DNA of 37,750 nt from an uncultured Lachnospiraceae bacterium (lineage in GTDB: Bacteria > Bacillota > Clostridia > Lachnospirales > Lachnospiraceae). The stretch is from contig CALFCS010000067.1 in NCBI GenBank assembly GCA_937950565.1, positions 1-37,750 on the forward strand, given 5' to 3'. Shown piece after piece: positions 22,777 to 31,427 of this stretch. The notes beneath the pieces were generated by a model. The model saw only the letters and a program-made list of their open reading frames with translations. It had not been told where the DNA came from and ran no database searches. How positions within the stretch are numbered: position 1 is the first letter of the stretch; each line of letters opens with the position of its first letter. A program made the position numbers and the translations under genes.

Positions 22777-22809
22777 AAAAAAAACACAGCACAATACGCT
22801 TGCACTGCG
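22777..22809 (-). terminator. Riboswitch-linked intrinsic terminator
   Basis: Minus strand: CGCAGTGCAA (22809-22800), loop GCGTA, TTGTGCTGTG (22794-22785), then eight T (22784-22777). All ten pairs form, several as G-U. The 5' arm begins right at the 3' end of the riboswitch aptamer, so ligand binding and terminator formation can compete or cooperate. Whether ligand turns the gene on or off is not settled by inspection. Confidence 0.75.
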
Positions 22810-22880
22810 GTAACTGGCTGACATTCCATCCGGAGTAGTCCCTCTAGTTTTGCGTCGCCGGATTTCTCCGGGTTTGCTGT
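22803..22880 (-). ncRNA. Cyclic di-GMP-I riboswitch (GEMM)
   Basis: The minus strand reads GCAAACC, a CGG-GAAA-CCG P2 stem, the diagnostic GACGCAAA, then a P3 stem (ACTCCGGATGGAATG), followed by CAGCCAGTTACCGCA. This is the GEMM-I layout: GNRA tetraloop on P2, GACGCAAAnCnA junction and a 3' GUUACC closing strand. The aptamer starts about 20 nt after a perfect promoter and ends at an intrinsic terminator, ahead of an EAL phosphodiesterase gene. It should sense c-di-GMP and adjust the enzyme that degrades it. Confidence 0.92.
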
Positions 22881-22901
22881 ATATTCCTTTTAACTGCTGA
22901 A

Positions 22902-22930
22902 AGTATAGCATGCACTATATCTTTTGTCAA
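22902..22930 (-). promoter_or_regulatory. Strong promoter of the riboswitch-EAL transcript
   Basis: Minus strand TTGACA (22930-22925), 17 nt, TATACT (22907-22902), preceded by TGC (extended -10). It is the best-matching promoter in the window; transcription should start about 15 nt before the aptamer. Confidence 0.85.
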
Positions 22931-23001
22931 GACGCCAAATCACCACTCCATATTGAAAATTTCTGCTGAAATTTCTACTATCTTTTTCCTTCCATATATA
23001 C

Positions 23002-23007
23002 TATAAT
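23002..23007 (+). promoter_or_regulatory. Probable -10 of the flavodiiron gene
   Basis: A perfect TATAAT lies 42 nt before the ATG, but I find no convincing -35 at 16-18 nt. The AAAGGAG ribosome site is at 23033-23039. Confidence 0.4.
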
Positions 23008-23048
23008 GTAGGTTATAAATCAGTAAATAATTAAAGGAGCGGATTACA

Positions 23049-24839
23049 ATGACTATTACAAACGACATCAAATATGTAGGCGTGAATGATCATGACATTG
23101 ATTTATTTGAAGGACAATATATTGTTGAAAACGGCATGGCCTACAACTCATATGTGATTATGGATGAAAAGATTGCGGTACTTGATACCGTTGACGCCCG
23201 TTTCACCCATGATTGGCTGGACAATATTCAAAATGCCACCGGAGGAAAAGCCCCGGATTACCTGATTGTGCAGCACATGGAGCCGGATCACTCAGCAAAT
23301 ATCGCAAATTTCATGAACCTTTATAAAGATACAAAGATTGTCTCCAGTATAAAGGCCTTTGCAATGATGAACCAGTTCTTTGGAACAGCTTTTGAAGACA
23401 GACAGGTAATCGTAAAAGAAGGAGACTCACTTTCTCTTGGAAAGCATGAGCTTTCATTTGTTGCCGCACCAATGGTACATTGGCCGGAGGTCATCGTTAC
23501 GTATGATGCTTATGACAAGGTTCTTTTCTCTGCCGATGGCTTCGGTAAGTTCGGAGCGCTGGATGTAGAGGAAGACTGGGCATGTGAAGCACGCCGTTAC
23601 TACATTGGTATTGTAGGTAAATATGGAACACAGGTCCAGAACCTTCTTAAGAAAGCTGCCGGACTTGACATACAGATCATCTGTCCTCTTCATGGACCGA
23701 TTCTTACAGAGAACCTCGGGTATTACCTCAATCTTTACAATACATGGTCCTCTTACGGAATTGAAACGGAAGGTATTATGATTGCCTATACATCTGTGTA
23801 TGGAAATACAAAAAAAGCAGTAGAGCTTCTGGCGGACAAGCTTCGTGCAAAGGGGTGTCCAAAGGTTGTTGTAAATGACCTTGCCCGCTGCGATATGGCA
23901 GAGGCTGTAGAGGATGCATTCCGTTATGGAAAAATTATTCTTGCAACTACGACTTACAACGCTGAGATTTTCCCATTTATGCGTGAGTTCATCAATCATC
24001 TGACAGAGCGTAATTTCCAGAACCGTAAAATCGGTCTGATTGAAAATGGCTCCTGGGCGCCGCTTGCTGCTAAAGTTATGAAAAAAATGCTGGAAGGGTG
24101 CAAGAATATTACATTTGCAGACACAACCGTTTCCATCAAATCTGCATTGAATGACGACAGCAGTGCACAGCTCGAAGCAATGGCGGATGAGTTCTGTAAA
24201 GACTATCTTGCACAGCATGATGAAACTGCAAATAAAAATGATTTAACTGCGCTTTTCAAAATTGGATATGGTCTTTATGTTGTCACGTCCAATGATGGCA
24301 AAAAAGATAACGGCCTGATCGTCAACACGGTATCCCAGGTCACCGATTCCCCGAACCGTGTTGCTGTATGCATTAACAAAGCTAACTATTCCCACCATGT
24401 CATTAAACAGACTGGAATTATGAATGTAAACTGCCTGTCTACAGAAGCGCCGTTTAAAGTATTCGAAACTTTTGGATTCCAAAGCGGAAGAAATGTTGAC
24501 AAGTTTGCCGGCTGTGAACCCTTCCGTTCCGATAACGGACTGGTATTCCTTCCAAAATATATCAATGCATTTATGTCTCTGAAAGTAGAGCAGTATGTAG
24601 ACCTTGACACCCATGGAATGTTCATCTGTACCGTGACAGAGGCACGTGTCATTTCCAATGTTGAGACAATGACCTACAACTACTATCAGAGTAATGTAAA
24701 ACCAAAACCGGATACGGAAGGAAAGAAAGGCTTTGTATGCGTTGTATGCGGTTACATTTATGAGGGAGATGAACTGCCGGACGACTTCATCTGTCCGTTA
24801 TGTAAACACGGTGTCGCAGACTTTGAGCCAATTGAATAA
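23049..24839 (+). CDS. Flavodiiron (FprA-type) protein fused to a flavin reductase-like domain and rubredoxin
   Basis: 596 residues. The N-terminal metallo-beta-lactamase-like diiron domain (~1-250) has VQHMEPDHSAN (His76, Glu78, Asp80, His81), APMVHWPE, FSADGFG and CPLHGPI, the usual diiron ligands. The flavodoxin domain (~257-395) has the FMN-binding loop YTSVYGNTKKAVELL. A flavin reductase-like domain (~400-550) and a C-terminal rubredoxin (~558-596; CVVCGYIYEG and CPLCKHG) complete an internal electron chain toward the diiron site. Such proteins reduce O2 to water or NO to N2O and protect anaerobes; which substrate applies here cannot be read. AAAGGAG precedes the ATG by 9 nt. It is monocistronic, ending at a strong terminator. 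Confidence 0.94.
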   Translation: MTITNDIKYVGVNDHDIDLFEGQYIVENGMAYNSYVIMDEKIAVLDTVDARFTHDWLDNIQNATGGKAPDYLIVQHMEPDHSANIANFMNLYKDTKIVSSIKAFAMMNQFFGTAFEDRQVIVKEGDSLSLGKHELSFVAAPMVHWPEVIVTYDAYDKVLFSADGFGKFGALDVEEDWACEARRYYIGIVGKYGTQVQNLLKKAAGLDIQIICPLHGPILTENLGYYLNLYNTWSSYGIETEGIMIAYTSVYGNTKKAVELLADKLRAKGCPKVVVNDLARCDMAEAVEDAFRYGKIILATTTYNAEIFPFMREFINHLTERNFQNRKIGLIENGSWAPLAAKVMKKMLEGCKNITFADTTVSIKSALNDDSSAQLEAMADEFCKDYLAQHDETANKNDLTALFKIGYGLYVVTSNDGKKDNGLIVNTVSQVTDSPNRVAVCINKANYSHHVIKQTGIMNVNCLSTEAPFKVFETFGFQSGRNVDKFAGCEPFRSDNGLVFLPKYINAFMSLKVEQYVDLDTHGMFICTVTEARVISNVETMTYNYYQSNVKPKPDTEGKKGFVCVVCGYIYEGDELPDDFICPLCKHGVADFEPIE

Positions 24840-24864
24840 ATGAAATAATACATAATCAACAATA

Positions 24865-24914
24865 AAAGAAGCCATCACATTTCCAGTTTCCACACTGGAA
24901 TGCGATGGCTTTTT
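24865..24914. terminator. Bidirectional terminator between the flavodiiron and amylase genes
   Basis: A ~17-bp stem (24870-24887 with 24894-24910; one mismatch and one bulged T) has a TTCCAC loop. It is followed by five T on the plus strand and has A-rich sequence (AATAAAAGA) on the left, which gives CTTCTTTTATT on the minus strand. It can serve both convergent genes. Confidence 0.85.
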
Positions 24915-24944
24915 CATATACGGAATTATAGAAGACACCCGCTT

Positions 24945-26411
24945 TTATTCTCTGGATATTTCCCGAAAAGCCGCCTCCGGCACCCACACAGATACAGAAC
25001 CTCCGTCCACCCGGAATTCTCCGGTTCCTGTACTGTCAATCAAAACAGGTTCAGAAAAATGTCCCAGCGAATCATAAAAGAGCTGCCCTGCAAACTTCTC
25101 TCCCACCTTCATTTTCTTCGTTCCCGCTACAGAATCTGTAAGAAGAACTGCCATACCGGAATCTGGATGTTCCACATCTCCTGTACGTGTGAAACCTACC
25201 AGGGAATTATCATCGAAATAATCTGTCTGCCCGCCATATGCATAACATTTTCTCAGCTTCAGGAGCTTCGGAAGCTCTTGAAGCGGCGCTATATTATCAT
25301 GCGGAATTCCATAATAATCACCATAAAAGACACAAGGTATTCCCGCCTGTCTTAAAAGAATCAGCGCGTAAGCAATTGGTTTAAACCACCCTGGTATAAA
25401 AGAAGAAAGGGCCTGTCCCGGCTGGGTATCATGATTATCAACAAATGTCACTGCATTCCCCGGCCTTGCCTTTACAAGAGAATTGTTAAAAATGCCGCCC
25501 ATATCATAATATCCATTGGAGGTTGCCGCTTTCATAAATTCAAAGTGAAGCGGAACATCAAATAAAGAAAAGGCATTCTCCTGTATATCCAGATAATGTG
25601 TCAGCCTCATCACATCCGGCGACCAGTATTCTCCTACCGCATACAGATTCTTCCCTGCATATTCCCGCATATTTTTTATCCAGTCCCGATAGAACTCAAA
25701 ATCAATATGCTTTACTGCATCCAGACGGAAACCATCCATATGAGCCGTGTCAAGATACCATTTCCCCCATTCTGTAACAGCTTTTACCGTCTCTTCACAA
25801 TCTGTATCCAAATCCACGCCCATCAGATAGTCATAATTAACATTCTCTGTGTCTGTCTCCTTATTCCACTCTTTTCCATCAAACCGGAAAATTCCGCCCC
25901 GCTTACGGGCATCATCCCAGTCTGTTCCGCTGAAATGTGATGCATTCCACTGAAAACCAGAATACTTTCCATTTCTTCCCGGGAACCGGAACTTCGTCCA
26001 TGCCAGAATCTGCTGCCCACCACTGATTTCCCGCTCTCTGTCGTTAAATGCAGTCTCCTCCGCCATTACACTTTCTGTCTCATCCGCTCCCATCATATGA
26101 TTCAGCACAATATCTGCAAGCACCTCTATCCCTTGCATTTTCAGAGCCTCTATCGCTTTCAGATATTCTTCTTTTAATCCATATTTGGTAGCCACAGAGC
26201 CTTTCTGGTCAAATTCTCCCAGATCATATGTATCATACACATCATATCCCACACTCTGACTGCCCCCGGCGCCTTTATATGCAGGCGGAAGCCACACGGA
26301 ATTAATGCCTGCCTCCTTCAGCGCTCCCGCCTGAACCCTTAGACGCTCCCAGTGTTTTCCATCTGCTGGCAGATACCATTCAAAATACTGCATCATCGTT
26401 TTATTTTCCAT
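24945..26411 (-). CDS. Cytosolic alpha-amylase, GH13 (subfamily 5-like)
   Basis: This 488-residue alpha-amylase hydrolyses internal alpha-1,4 links of starch-like glucans or glycogen. GH13 regions are complete: region I DIVLNHMMGADE, region II GFRLDAVKHI (nucleophile Asp231), region III AVGEYWSP (acid/base Glu261) and region IV FVDNHDTQ (Asp328). The MMQYFEWYLP start and the C-terminal beta-sandwich (FRVDGGSVSVWVPEA) are typical of cytosolic GH13_5 enzymes. There is no signal peptide, so it probably acts on internal glycogen or imported maltodextrin. GGGAG lies about 8 nt before the ATG. It is divergent from a small helical protein and convergent with the flavodiiron gene. Confidence 0.95.
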   Translation of the reverse strand: MENKTMMQYFEWYLPADGKHWERLRVQAGALKEAGINSVWLPPAYKGAGGSQSVGYDVYDTYDLGEFDQKGSVATKYGLKEEYLKAIEALKMQGIEVLADIVLNHMMGADETESVMAEETAFNDREREISGGQQILAWTKFRFPGRNGKYSGFQWNASHFSGTDWDDARKRGGIFRFDGKEWNKETDTENVNYDYLMGVDLDTDCEETVKAVTEWGKWYLDTAHMDGFRLDAVKHIDFEFYRDWIKNMREYAGKNLYAVGEYWSPDVMRLTHYLDIQENAFSLFDVPLHFEFMKAATSNGYYDMGGIFNNSLVKARPGNAVTFVDNHDTQPGQALSSFIPGWFKPIAYALILLRQAGIPCVFYGDYYGIPHDNIAPLQELPKLLKLRKCYAYGGQTDYFDDNSLVGFTRTGDVEHPDSGMAVLLTDSVAGTKKMKVGEKFAGQLFYDSLGHFSEPVLIDSTGTGEFRVDGGSVSVWVPEAAFREISRE

Positions 26412-26533
26412 ATTCTAATCTCCCTTCTCTGCTTTTCCACAATCTCCCCCATAGAAATCAAAAAAAGCCATTCCTTTTGTCATAATATTCTCCAATATGG
26501 ACATACTAAAAATAAAATTCTATGGAGGCTGTT

Positions 26534-26968
26534 ATGGAAAATAAAGATACTATCAATTTACTTAAAGAATGTGATTCCGGAACTAAAATGGCAGTTGCAT
26601 CTATTGATGAAGTCCTGGAACGAATCCAGGACTCTAGTTTAAAATCTCTGTTGACAAAAAGCAAAGAACACCATGTCCAGCTCGGAAACGAAATTCACAC
26701 ACTGCTCTCCCAGCACGGAAGTGAAGACAAAGACCCTAGTCCCGTCGCCAAAGGAATGTCCTGGATGAAAACAAACATGAAAATGAGCATCGATGAAAGC
26801 GATGCCACGGTTGCCGATCTTATCACAGACGGCTGTGACATGGGTGTAAAATCGCTTTACAAATATCTGAATCAGTACACAGATGCAGATAATACCTCCA
26901 AAGGATTGTGCAAAAAGCTCATATCCATTGAAGAAAAGCTGTGTAAAGATTTAAGATGCTATCTCTAA
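26534..26968 (+). CDS. Small all-helical protein of unknown function (ferritin-like/four-helix type)
   Basis: 144 residues, predicted to be mostly amphipathic helix, with no signal or membrane segment. Features seen are helix 1 (TINLLKECDSGTKMAVASIDEV), an HHVQLGNEIHTLL stretch with His and Glu spaced as in ferritin-like bundles, a SWMKTNMKMSIDES segment and a Cys-containing C-terminus. It resembles the DUF2383/DUF892-like four-helix proteins in plan, but I cannot confirm membership. The start at 26534 is set by TGGAGG (26523-26528); the open frame begins at 26522. It stands alone between the divergent amylase and the convergent antiporter gene. Confidence 0.75.
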   Translation: MENKDTINLLKECDSGTKMAVASIDEVLERIQDSSLKSLLTKSKEHHVQLGNEIHTLLSQHGSEDKDPSPVAKGMSWMKTNMKMSIDESDATVADLITDGCDMGVKSLYKYLNQYTDADNTSKGLCKKLISIEEKLCKDLRCYL

Positions 26969-26994
26969 AATCTGTCTGTTCCCTTACAGATATT

Positions 26995-28308
26995 TTATGC
27001 TTTTTCTTTAGTGCCAATAATAAATATAAAAATCAGCGAACTTATAAGCAGCATTCCTGGATAAAACAGATTTGGAATAATATCAAATGCGGACACTTCA
27101 ACCCCCAGCTCATTTGCCGCAGAGATTGCCACCAACATCTGCGCACCATAAGGAATAACCCCTTGAAAAATACAGGAAAAGGTGTCCAGGATAGATGCTG
27201 CTTTTCTTGGTGTAATGCCATATTCCTCCGACATTTCTCTGGCAATCGGATTTGCCATAACAATCGCTACCGTATTATTTGCCGTAGCAATATCCATAGC
27301 GCCTACAAGAAGTCCCATTCCAAGCTGTCCGCCTTTTCTTCCTTTAAATACACGGCGAATTGCTGACAGAAGCGCTTCAAATCCACCATACTCCCGAATC
27401 AGAGAACACAACGCTGCCACAAGAATGGCTACCATACACGTCTCAAACATGCCAGATACGCCAGAGCCCATGTTTGCAAGAAGTTCCGTCGGCACCGTCT
27501 GCCCGGTCGCAAGCATGATCAATGCACCAGACACAATACCCGTCAGCAAAACAACAAATACATTAATTCCAACAATACCACCAATCAATACAAGCACATA
27601 CGGGATGATATTAATAAGATTATAATCCTTTGTGACCGCACCGCTTAGCTCCGTATTAAACGACAGTACAAGAATTAATATCAGTGTTACCAAAGCTGCC
27701 GGACAGGCAATCCCGAAATTCTCACGGAACTTATCTTTCATGGCACATCCCTGGCCATTGCATGCTGCAATTGTTGTATCAGATATAAAGGAAAGATTAT
27801 CCCCAAACATAGCGCCGCCCATCACAGCTCCGATACAAAGAGGAGTCTGGAAACCGGATGCCTGAGATACCGCTACCGCAATCGGAGTAATCAATGTAAT
27901 CGTCCCTACAGACGTTCCCATTGCTGTCGATACGAAACACGCTACTACAAAAAGCACCGCTACCGCAAATCTTGCCGGAATCAGCGACAGCATAAAGTAC
28001 GCGACACTCTCCGCACTGCTTCTTCCCACAACGCCCACAAAGGAGCCTGCCGCCAGGAAGATCAGCAGCATTGTAAGAATATTCTTATCCGCAAGCCCCT
28101 GCGCCATAAGTTCCAGCTTGTCATCAAATTTTACCGCGCGATTCTGAATACACGCAACTAATATCGCAACCAAAAATGCAACTACAATCGGGATATTATA
28201 GAATCCCATCGGAATCTTCAACACATACTCAAACAAAATTCCAAGTCCCAGATACAATACCAGAAAAACACCGATGGGAAGCAGTGCAATCGGATTACTT
28301 TTTTTCAT
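26995..28308 (-). CDS. NhaC-family Na+/H+ antiporter
   Basis: A 437-residue membrane protein with about ten to twelve spans. Characteristic stretches are FVSTAMGTSVGTITLITPIAVAVS (first 20 residues cover the motif), GAVMGGAMFGDNLSFISDTT, NTVAIVMANPIAREMSEEYGI and the C-terminal QGVIPYGAQMLVAIS. All are typical of the NhaC branch of the ion-transporter superfamily, which exchanges external or internal Na+ for H+ or, in relatives, carries organic acids coupled to malate/lactate. The substrate is therefore not certain. GGAGG lies about 9 nt upstream of the ATG. It is monocistronic, with its own promoter at 28371-28400. Confidence 0.9.
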   Translation of the reverse strand: MKKSNPIALLPIGVFLVLYLGLGILFEYVLKIPMGFYNIPIVVAFLVAILVACIQNRAVKFDDKLELMAQGLADKNILTMLLIFLAAGSFVGVVGRSSAESVAYFMLSLIPARFAVAVLFVVACFVSTAMGTSVGTITLITPIAVAVSQASGFQTPLCIGAVMGGAMFGDNLSFISDTTIAACNGQGCAMKDKFRENFGIACPAALVTLILILVLSFNTELSGAVTKDYNLINIIPYVLVLIGGIVGINVFVVLLTGIVSGALIMLATGQTVPTELLANMGSGVSGMFETCMVAILVAALCSLIREYGGFEALLSAIRRVFKGRKGGQLGMGLLVGAMDIATANNTVAIVMANPIAREMSEEYGITPRKAASILDTFSCIFQGVIPYGAQMLVAISAANELGVEVSAFDIIPNLFYPGMLLISSLIFIFIIGTKEKA

Positions 28309-28370
28309 TTCTCATTCCTCCTGAATCTTTTGAATATCAACGCCCGGCGTCCACGCCGTCTGTTTCTTCT

Positions 28371-28400
28371 ACTTTATCATGCGGGGAATCATAAGGTCAA
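28371..28400 (-). promoter_or_regulatory. Promoter of the NhaC gene
   Basis: Minus strand TTGACC (28400-28395), 18 nt, TAAAGT (28376-28371) preceded by TGA. It lies about 65 nt before the start codon; a short GGCGT/ACGCC hairpin is in the leader. Confidence 0.5.
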
Positions 28401-28549
28401 TATCATCTGACTGTTTTGTCCTTTTATTTCTGTCATATTCAGAAGAAATGTATAGAAATTTTTCAAATAATGTTGATTTTTCCTTGAAAATCTGTTTATC
28501 TATTATATGGACCATTTACATAAAAATAAAGTATAGCGAGGTATAAAAC

Positions 28550-29413
28550 ATGAAACCAGTAAAAGAAGGCAAAGTCCGTGAAATTTATGATAACGGCGAC
28601 AGCCTGATTATGGTCGCAACTGACCGTATCAGCTGTTTTGATGTAATCCTGAAAAATAACGTTACGAAAAAAGGTACTGTTCTTACCCAGATGTCCAAAT
28701 TCTGGTTTGACATGACAAAAGATATTCTTCCTAACCATATGATTTCTACTGATGTAAAAGACATGCCGGAGTTTTTCCAAAAGCCGGAATTTGACGGCAA
28801 CAGCATGATGTGCAAAAAGCTTAACATGCTTCCGATTGAATGTATTGTCCGTGGATATATTACAGGAAGCGGCTGGGCAAGCTATCAGAAAGACGGAACC
28901 GTATGTGGAATCAAGCTTCCGGAGGGATTAAAGGAATCCGACAAACTGCCGGAACCAATCTATACTCCTTCTACAAAGGCCGAGATTGGCGACCACGACG
29001 AAAATATTTCTTATGAGCAGAGTATTGCACACCTTGAAAAATATTTCCCGGGCAAAGGGGAAGAATATGCGGCAAAACTCCGTGACTGTACACTGGCTCT
29101 GTATAAAAAATGTGCGGACTATGCATTAAGCCGCGGTATCATTATCGCAGATACGAAATTTGAATTCGGTCTCGATGAAGATGGAAACATTGTAATCGGG
29201 GATGAGATGCTGACACCGGACAGTTCCCGCTTCTGGCCTGCAGATACTTACGAACCGGGCCACGGACAGCCGTCCTTTGACAAACAGTTCGCCCGCGACT
29301 GGCTGAAGGCAAATCCGGATAATGACTGGACGCTTCCGGAAGATATCGTGCAAAAGACAATTGACAAATACCTGTCCGGCTATGAAATGCTGACAGGTGA
29401 AAAGCTTCAGTAA
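28550..29413 (+). CDS. purC: Phosphoribosylaminoimidazole-succinocarboxamide synthase (SAICAR synthetase)
   Basis: This 287-residue enzyme joins aspartate to CAIR with ATP in de novo purine synthesis. Recognisable segments are KEGKVREIYDNGDSLIMVATDRIS, CFDVIL, IECIVRGYITGSGW, GIKLPEGLKESDKLPEPIYTP (first 20 residues cited), IIADTKFEFGLDEDG and DEMLTPDSSRFWP. These are the SAICAR synthetase signatures, in the longer ~290-residue form. No other pur gene is adjacent, which is unusual because purC often sits in a pur operon, and I see no purine riboswitch upstream. GCGAGG is 9 nt before the ATG. A strong terminator follows directly. Confidence 0.96.
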   Translation: MKPVKEGKVREIYDNGDSLIMVATDRISCFDVILKNNVTKKGTVLTQMSKFWFDMTKDILPNHMISTDVKDMPEFFQKPEFDGNSMMCKKLNMLPIECIVRGYITGSGWASYQKDGTVCGIKLPEGLKESDKLPEPIYTPSTKAEIGDHDENISYEQSIAHLEKYFPGKGEEYAAKLRDCTLALYKKCADYALSRGIIIADTKFEFGLDEDGNIVIGDEMLTPDSSRFWPADTYEPGHGQPSFDKQFARDWLKANPDNDWTLPEDIVQKTIDKYLSGYEMLTGEKLQ

Positions 29414-29435
29414 ATACGAAATATGAGATATGATA

Positions 29436-29475
29436 AAAACTACCGGCAGCGGTTATGGCTGTCGGTAGTTTTTTA
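29436..29475. terminator. Terminator between purC and the symporter gene
   Basis: AAACTACCGGCAGC (29437-29450) pairs with GCTGTCGGTAGTTT (29458-29471), a 14-bp stem with one G-U pair and a 7-nt loop. Six T follow on the plus strand, and AAAAA on the left serves the minus strand. Confidence 0.9.
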
Positions 29476-29486
29476 ATTTGGGATTG

Positions 29487-30905
29487 CTATTTTATCTTCT
29501 TTTTCTTATCATCCTTCATAGCCTCATAATCCTTCAAAGCTTTTATTACCTCTCCTGACATCGGAAGAAGCGCCATCATATTGAAAATTGTCATTAATCC
29601 AATCCCTACATCTCCCAAATCCCATACAAATGTATAGGCAGCAAGTCCTCCAATAAAAAGCATCAACAGTGCAAATAATTTATAAAGTGTCTGGGAAATC
29701 CAGTTATCTCCAAAAATATATGCCACATTAGACCGTGCATAAAACAAAATTCCAATAAATGTTGAAAAACTGAACAGCAAAAGAGTAAGTGCGATAAACA
29801 CTACACCAAATTTCCCCAGATGAAACTGCATAGCTGTCTGTAAAAGATTCATTCCTTCTAACCCCGCAAGCTTCTCCGCCGGAGCAAGCAACATAATCAT
29901 AGCCGAACAGCTGCAGATTACAATTGTATCAATGAATACACCAAATGCCTGTAGAAGGCCAGCCTTCACCGGATGATCAACATCTGCAGCCGCTGCTGCG
30001 CAGGGCGCAGAACCTGAGCCTGCTTCGTTTGAAAATAATCCACGTTTTGCACCATTCATAAGAACAGCTCCAAATCCCCCTGCCACAACTTGTCTGAAGC
30101 CAAAAGCTTCTGCAAATATTCTTTCAAACATTCCCGGAATCAGCCCGATGTTTTTTATCATAATAAACAATGTAATTAACAGATAACAGCCCGCCATAAT
30201 TGGCACAATAATATCAAGCACCTTCACCGTCGCATTTTTGCGAAGCACAATGACTGCTGATACCGCTACCAGTACCACTGTAGTATAAATCGGTGGAATG
30301 TGAAAAGCATTTTCCATGGAAGAAGTCACGGAATTGCTGATAACCTGACTAATGCCGCACCAGCAAATAAGTCCGGATACTGCGAACAAAACCGCTATCA
30401 GACTACGCCGCCCCTCAGAATTTTTATTTTTCCTGTGGTGCGTTACAAATGCATGAATATAATATGCCGGGCCCCCACGATATCCCCCATAAAGCGGATC
30501 CTCTTGTCTATACTTTTGTGCCAGTGTCGCCTCAGCAAATGCAGTGGAAGAACCCAGCAGCGCCAGAATCCACATCCAGAAAACAGCTCCTGCGCCACCT
30601 GCGGAAATCGCCGCCACAACTCCAACCAGGTTCCCCATTCCAACTCTTGTAGCAGTAGATACAATCAATGCCTGAACCCCGGATATACTGCCGCCATGGG
30701 AACCGGCTCTTCTTTCGGTTACTATACGCAGCATCTCAGGAAATTTTCTCACAAGGATAAATTTTGTCCGAATTGTATAATAAATCCCTGCCGGAACCAG
30801 GATAAGCACCAGCAAAGATATTCCCACCGTACTGCCGCCCGGAAGCGGGATGGTTAATAAATCTCCCCATAAAAAATTATATATAACATGAATTAATTTC
30901 ACCAT
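29487..30905 (-). CDS. Alanine/glycine:cation symporter (AGCS) family protein
   Basis: A 472-residue transporter with about ten membrane spans. AGCS hallmarks seen are SGVQALIVSTATRVGMGNLVG, GAGAVFWMWILALLGSSTAF (trimmed), EATLAQKYR, GGPAYYI and the long NGAKRGLFSNEAGSGSAPCA segment. Family members import alanine or glycine with Na+ or H+; which amino acid is used here is not evident. GGAGAGAG lies about 10 nt before the ATG at 30905. It converges with purC and shares its terminator. Decayed acetyltransferase pieces lie immediately upstream. Confidence 0.94.
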   Translation of the reverse strand: MVKLIHVIYNFLWGDLLTIPLPGGSTVGISLLVLILVPAGIYYTIRTKFILVRKFPEMLRIVTERRAGSHGGSISGVQALIVSTATRVGMGNLVGVVAAISAGGAGAVFWMWILALLGSSTAFAEATLAQKYRQEDPLYGGYRGGPAYYIHAFVTHHRKNKNSEGRRSLIAVLFAVSGLICWCGISQVISNSVTSSMENAFHIPPIYTTVVLVAVSAVIVLRKNATVKVLDIIVPIMAGCYLLITLFIMIKNIGLIPGMFERIFAEAFGFRQVVAGGFGAVLMNGAKRGLFSNEAGSGSAPCAAAAADVDHPVKAGLLQAFGVFIDTIVICSCSAMIMLLAPAEKLAGLEGMNLLQTAMQFHLGKFGVVFIALTLLLFSFSTFIGILFYARSNVAYIFGDNWISQTLYKLFALLMLFIGGLAAYTFVWDLGDVGIGLMTIFNMMALLPMSGEVIKALKDYEAMKDDKKKKIK

Positions 30906-30923
30906 TTGTTTTTCTCTCTCCGA

Positions 30924-31094
30924 TTACGTTTCGTTTACTTTATCCGTCCTATCATTCGTTACAATCCTTAGCTTTTTCTCCATGATTTCATAAACCAGCT
31001 TCACATCATTTTCTAATTCGTAAATCCCATGTCCCACAGTTTTATAACCTCTATGTTCATATAAACAAACTGCGGGAAGTGAAGCATCTAAAAT
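30924..31094 (-). pseudogene. C-terminal remnant of a GNAT acetyltransferase
   Basis: About 56 codons resemble the end of a GNAT N-acetyltransferase: ILDASLPAVCLYEHRGYKTV, then GHGIYELENDVKLVYEIMEK, including the typical ASLPAVxLYExxGY motif that closes the acetyl-CoA site. The N-terminal ~100 residues are missing. It is joined in another reading frame to a chloramphenicol acetyltransferase N-terminus at about 31090-31094. No function is expected. Confidence 0.75.
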
Positions 31095-31344
31095 AGCTAT
31101 GGATAATTTCAAAAATAGCAGGCTTACCCTCCACAAAACGACAGCGAAACGCTTCAATCTCATTTGCACATTTAGTTACCGCATAAACAAAAGAAAAGGT
31201 AAATGAATAGTTTCTTTTCTTTACATACGCCAGAAAATTTGTCACATCCACGTCAAAGGTTACACAATACTGTGGCTGAACACTATTTCTAAATACTTCA
31301 TAGTGCATCGCTCTTTCCCATGTAGATACATCAATGAACTGCAT
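31090..31344 (-). pseudogene. N-terminal remnant of a chloramphenicol acetyltransferase-like gene
   Basis: About 85 codons match the beginning of a CatA-type acetyltransferase (MQFIDVSTWERAMHYEVFRN, YCVTFDVDVTNFLAYVKK, EAFRCRFVEGKPAIFEIIHS). The full protein would be ~210 residues with a catalytic HxxxD near its C-terminus, which is absent. The frame runs ~10 codons further into GNAT-derived DNA and stops at 31057. A ribosome site (GGAGG, about 31351-31355) survives. It is not expected to confer resistance. Confidence 0.8.
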
Positions 31345-31427
31345 AAAACATCCTCCTTATACTGATTTTCTTTCTATCATACTCCTTAAGTTGTATGATG
31401 TCAATGCATTGTATTATGTCTATGTCT

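Noticed and set aside
23454..24218. A 254-codon minus-strand open frame
   Set aside because: It is the shadow of the well-supported flavodiiron gene; Cys/His-rich composition is typical of a reverse reading.
26969..26994. Terminator between the small helical protein and the NhaC gene
   Set aside because: ATCTGT/ACAGAT is only a 6-bp stem with a 10-nt loop and a poor T-tract.
28430..28549. Purine riboswitch upstream of purC
   Set aside because: The conserved junction bases and the paired loops of the purine aptamer are not present; only AT-rich leader is seen.
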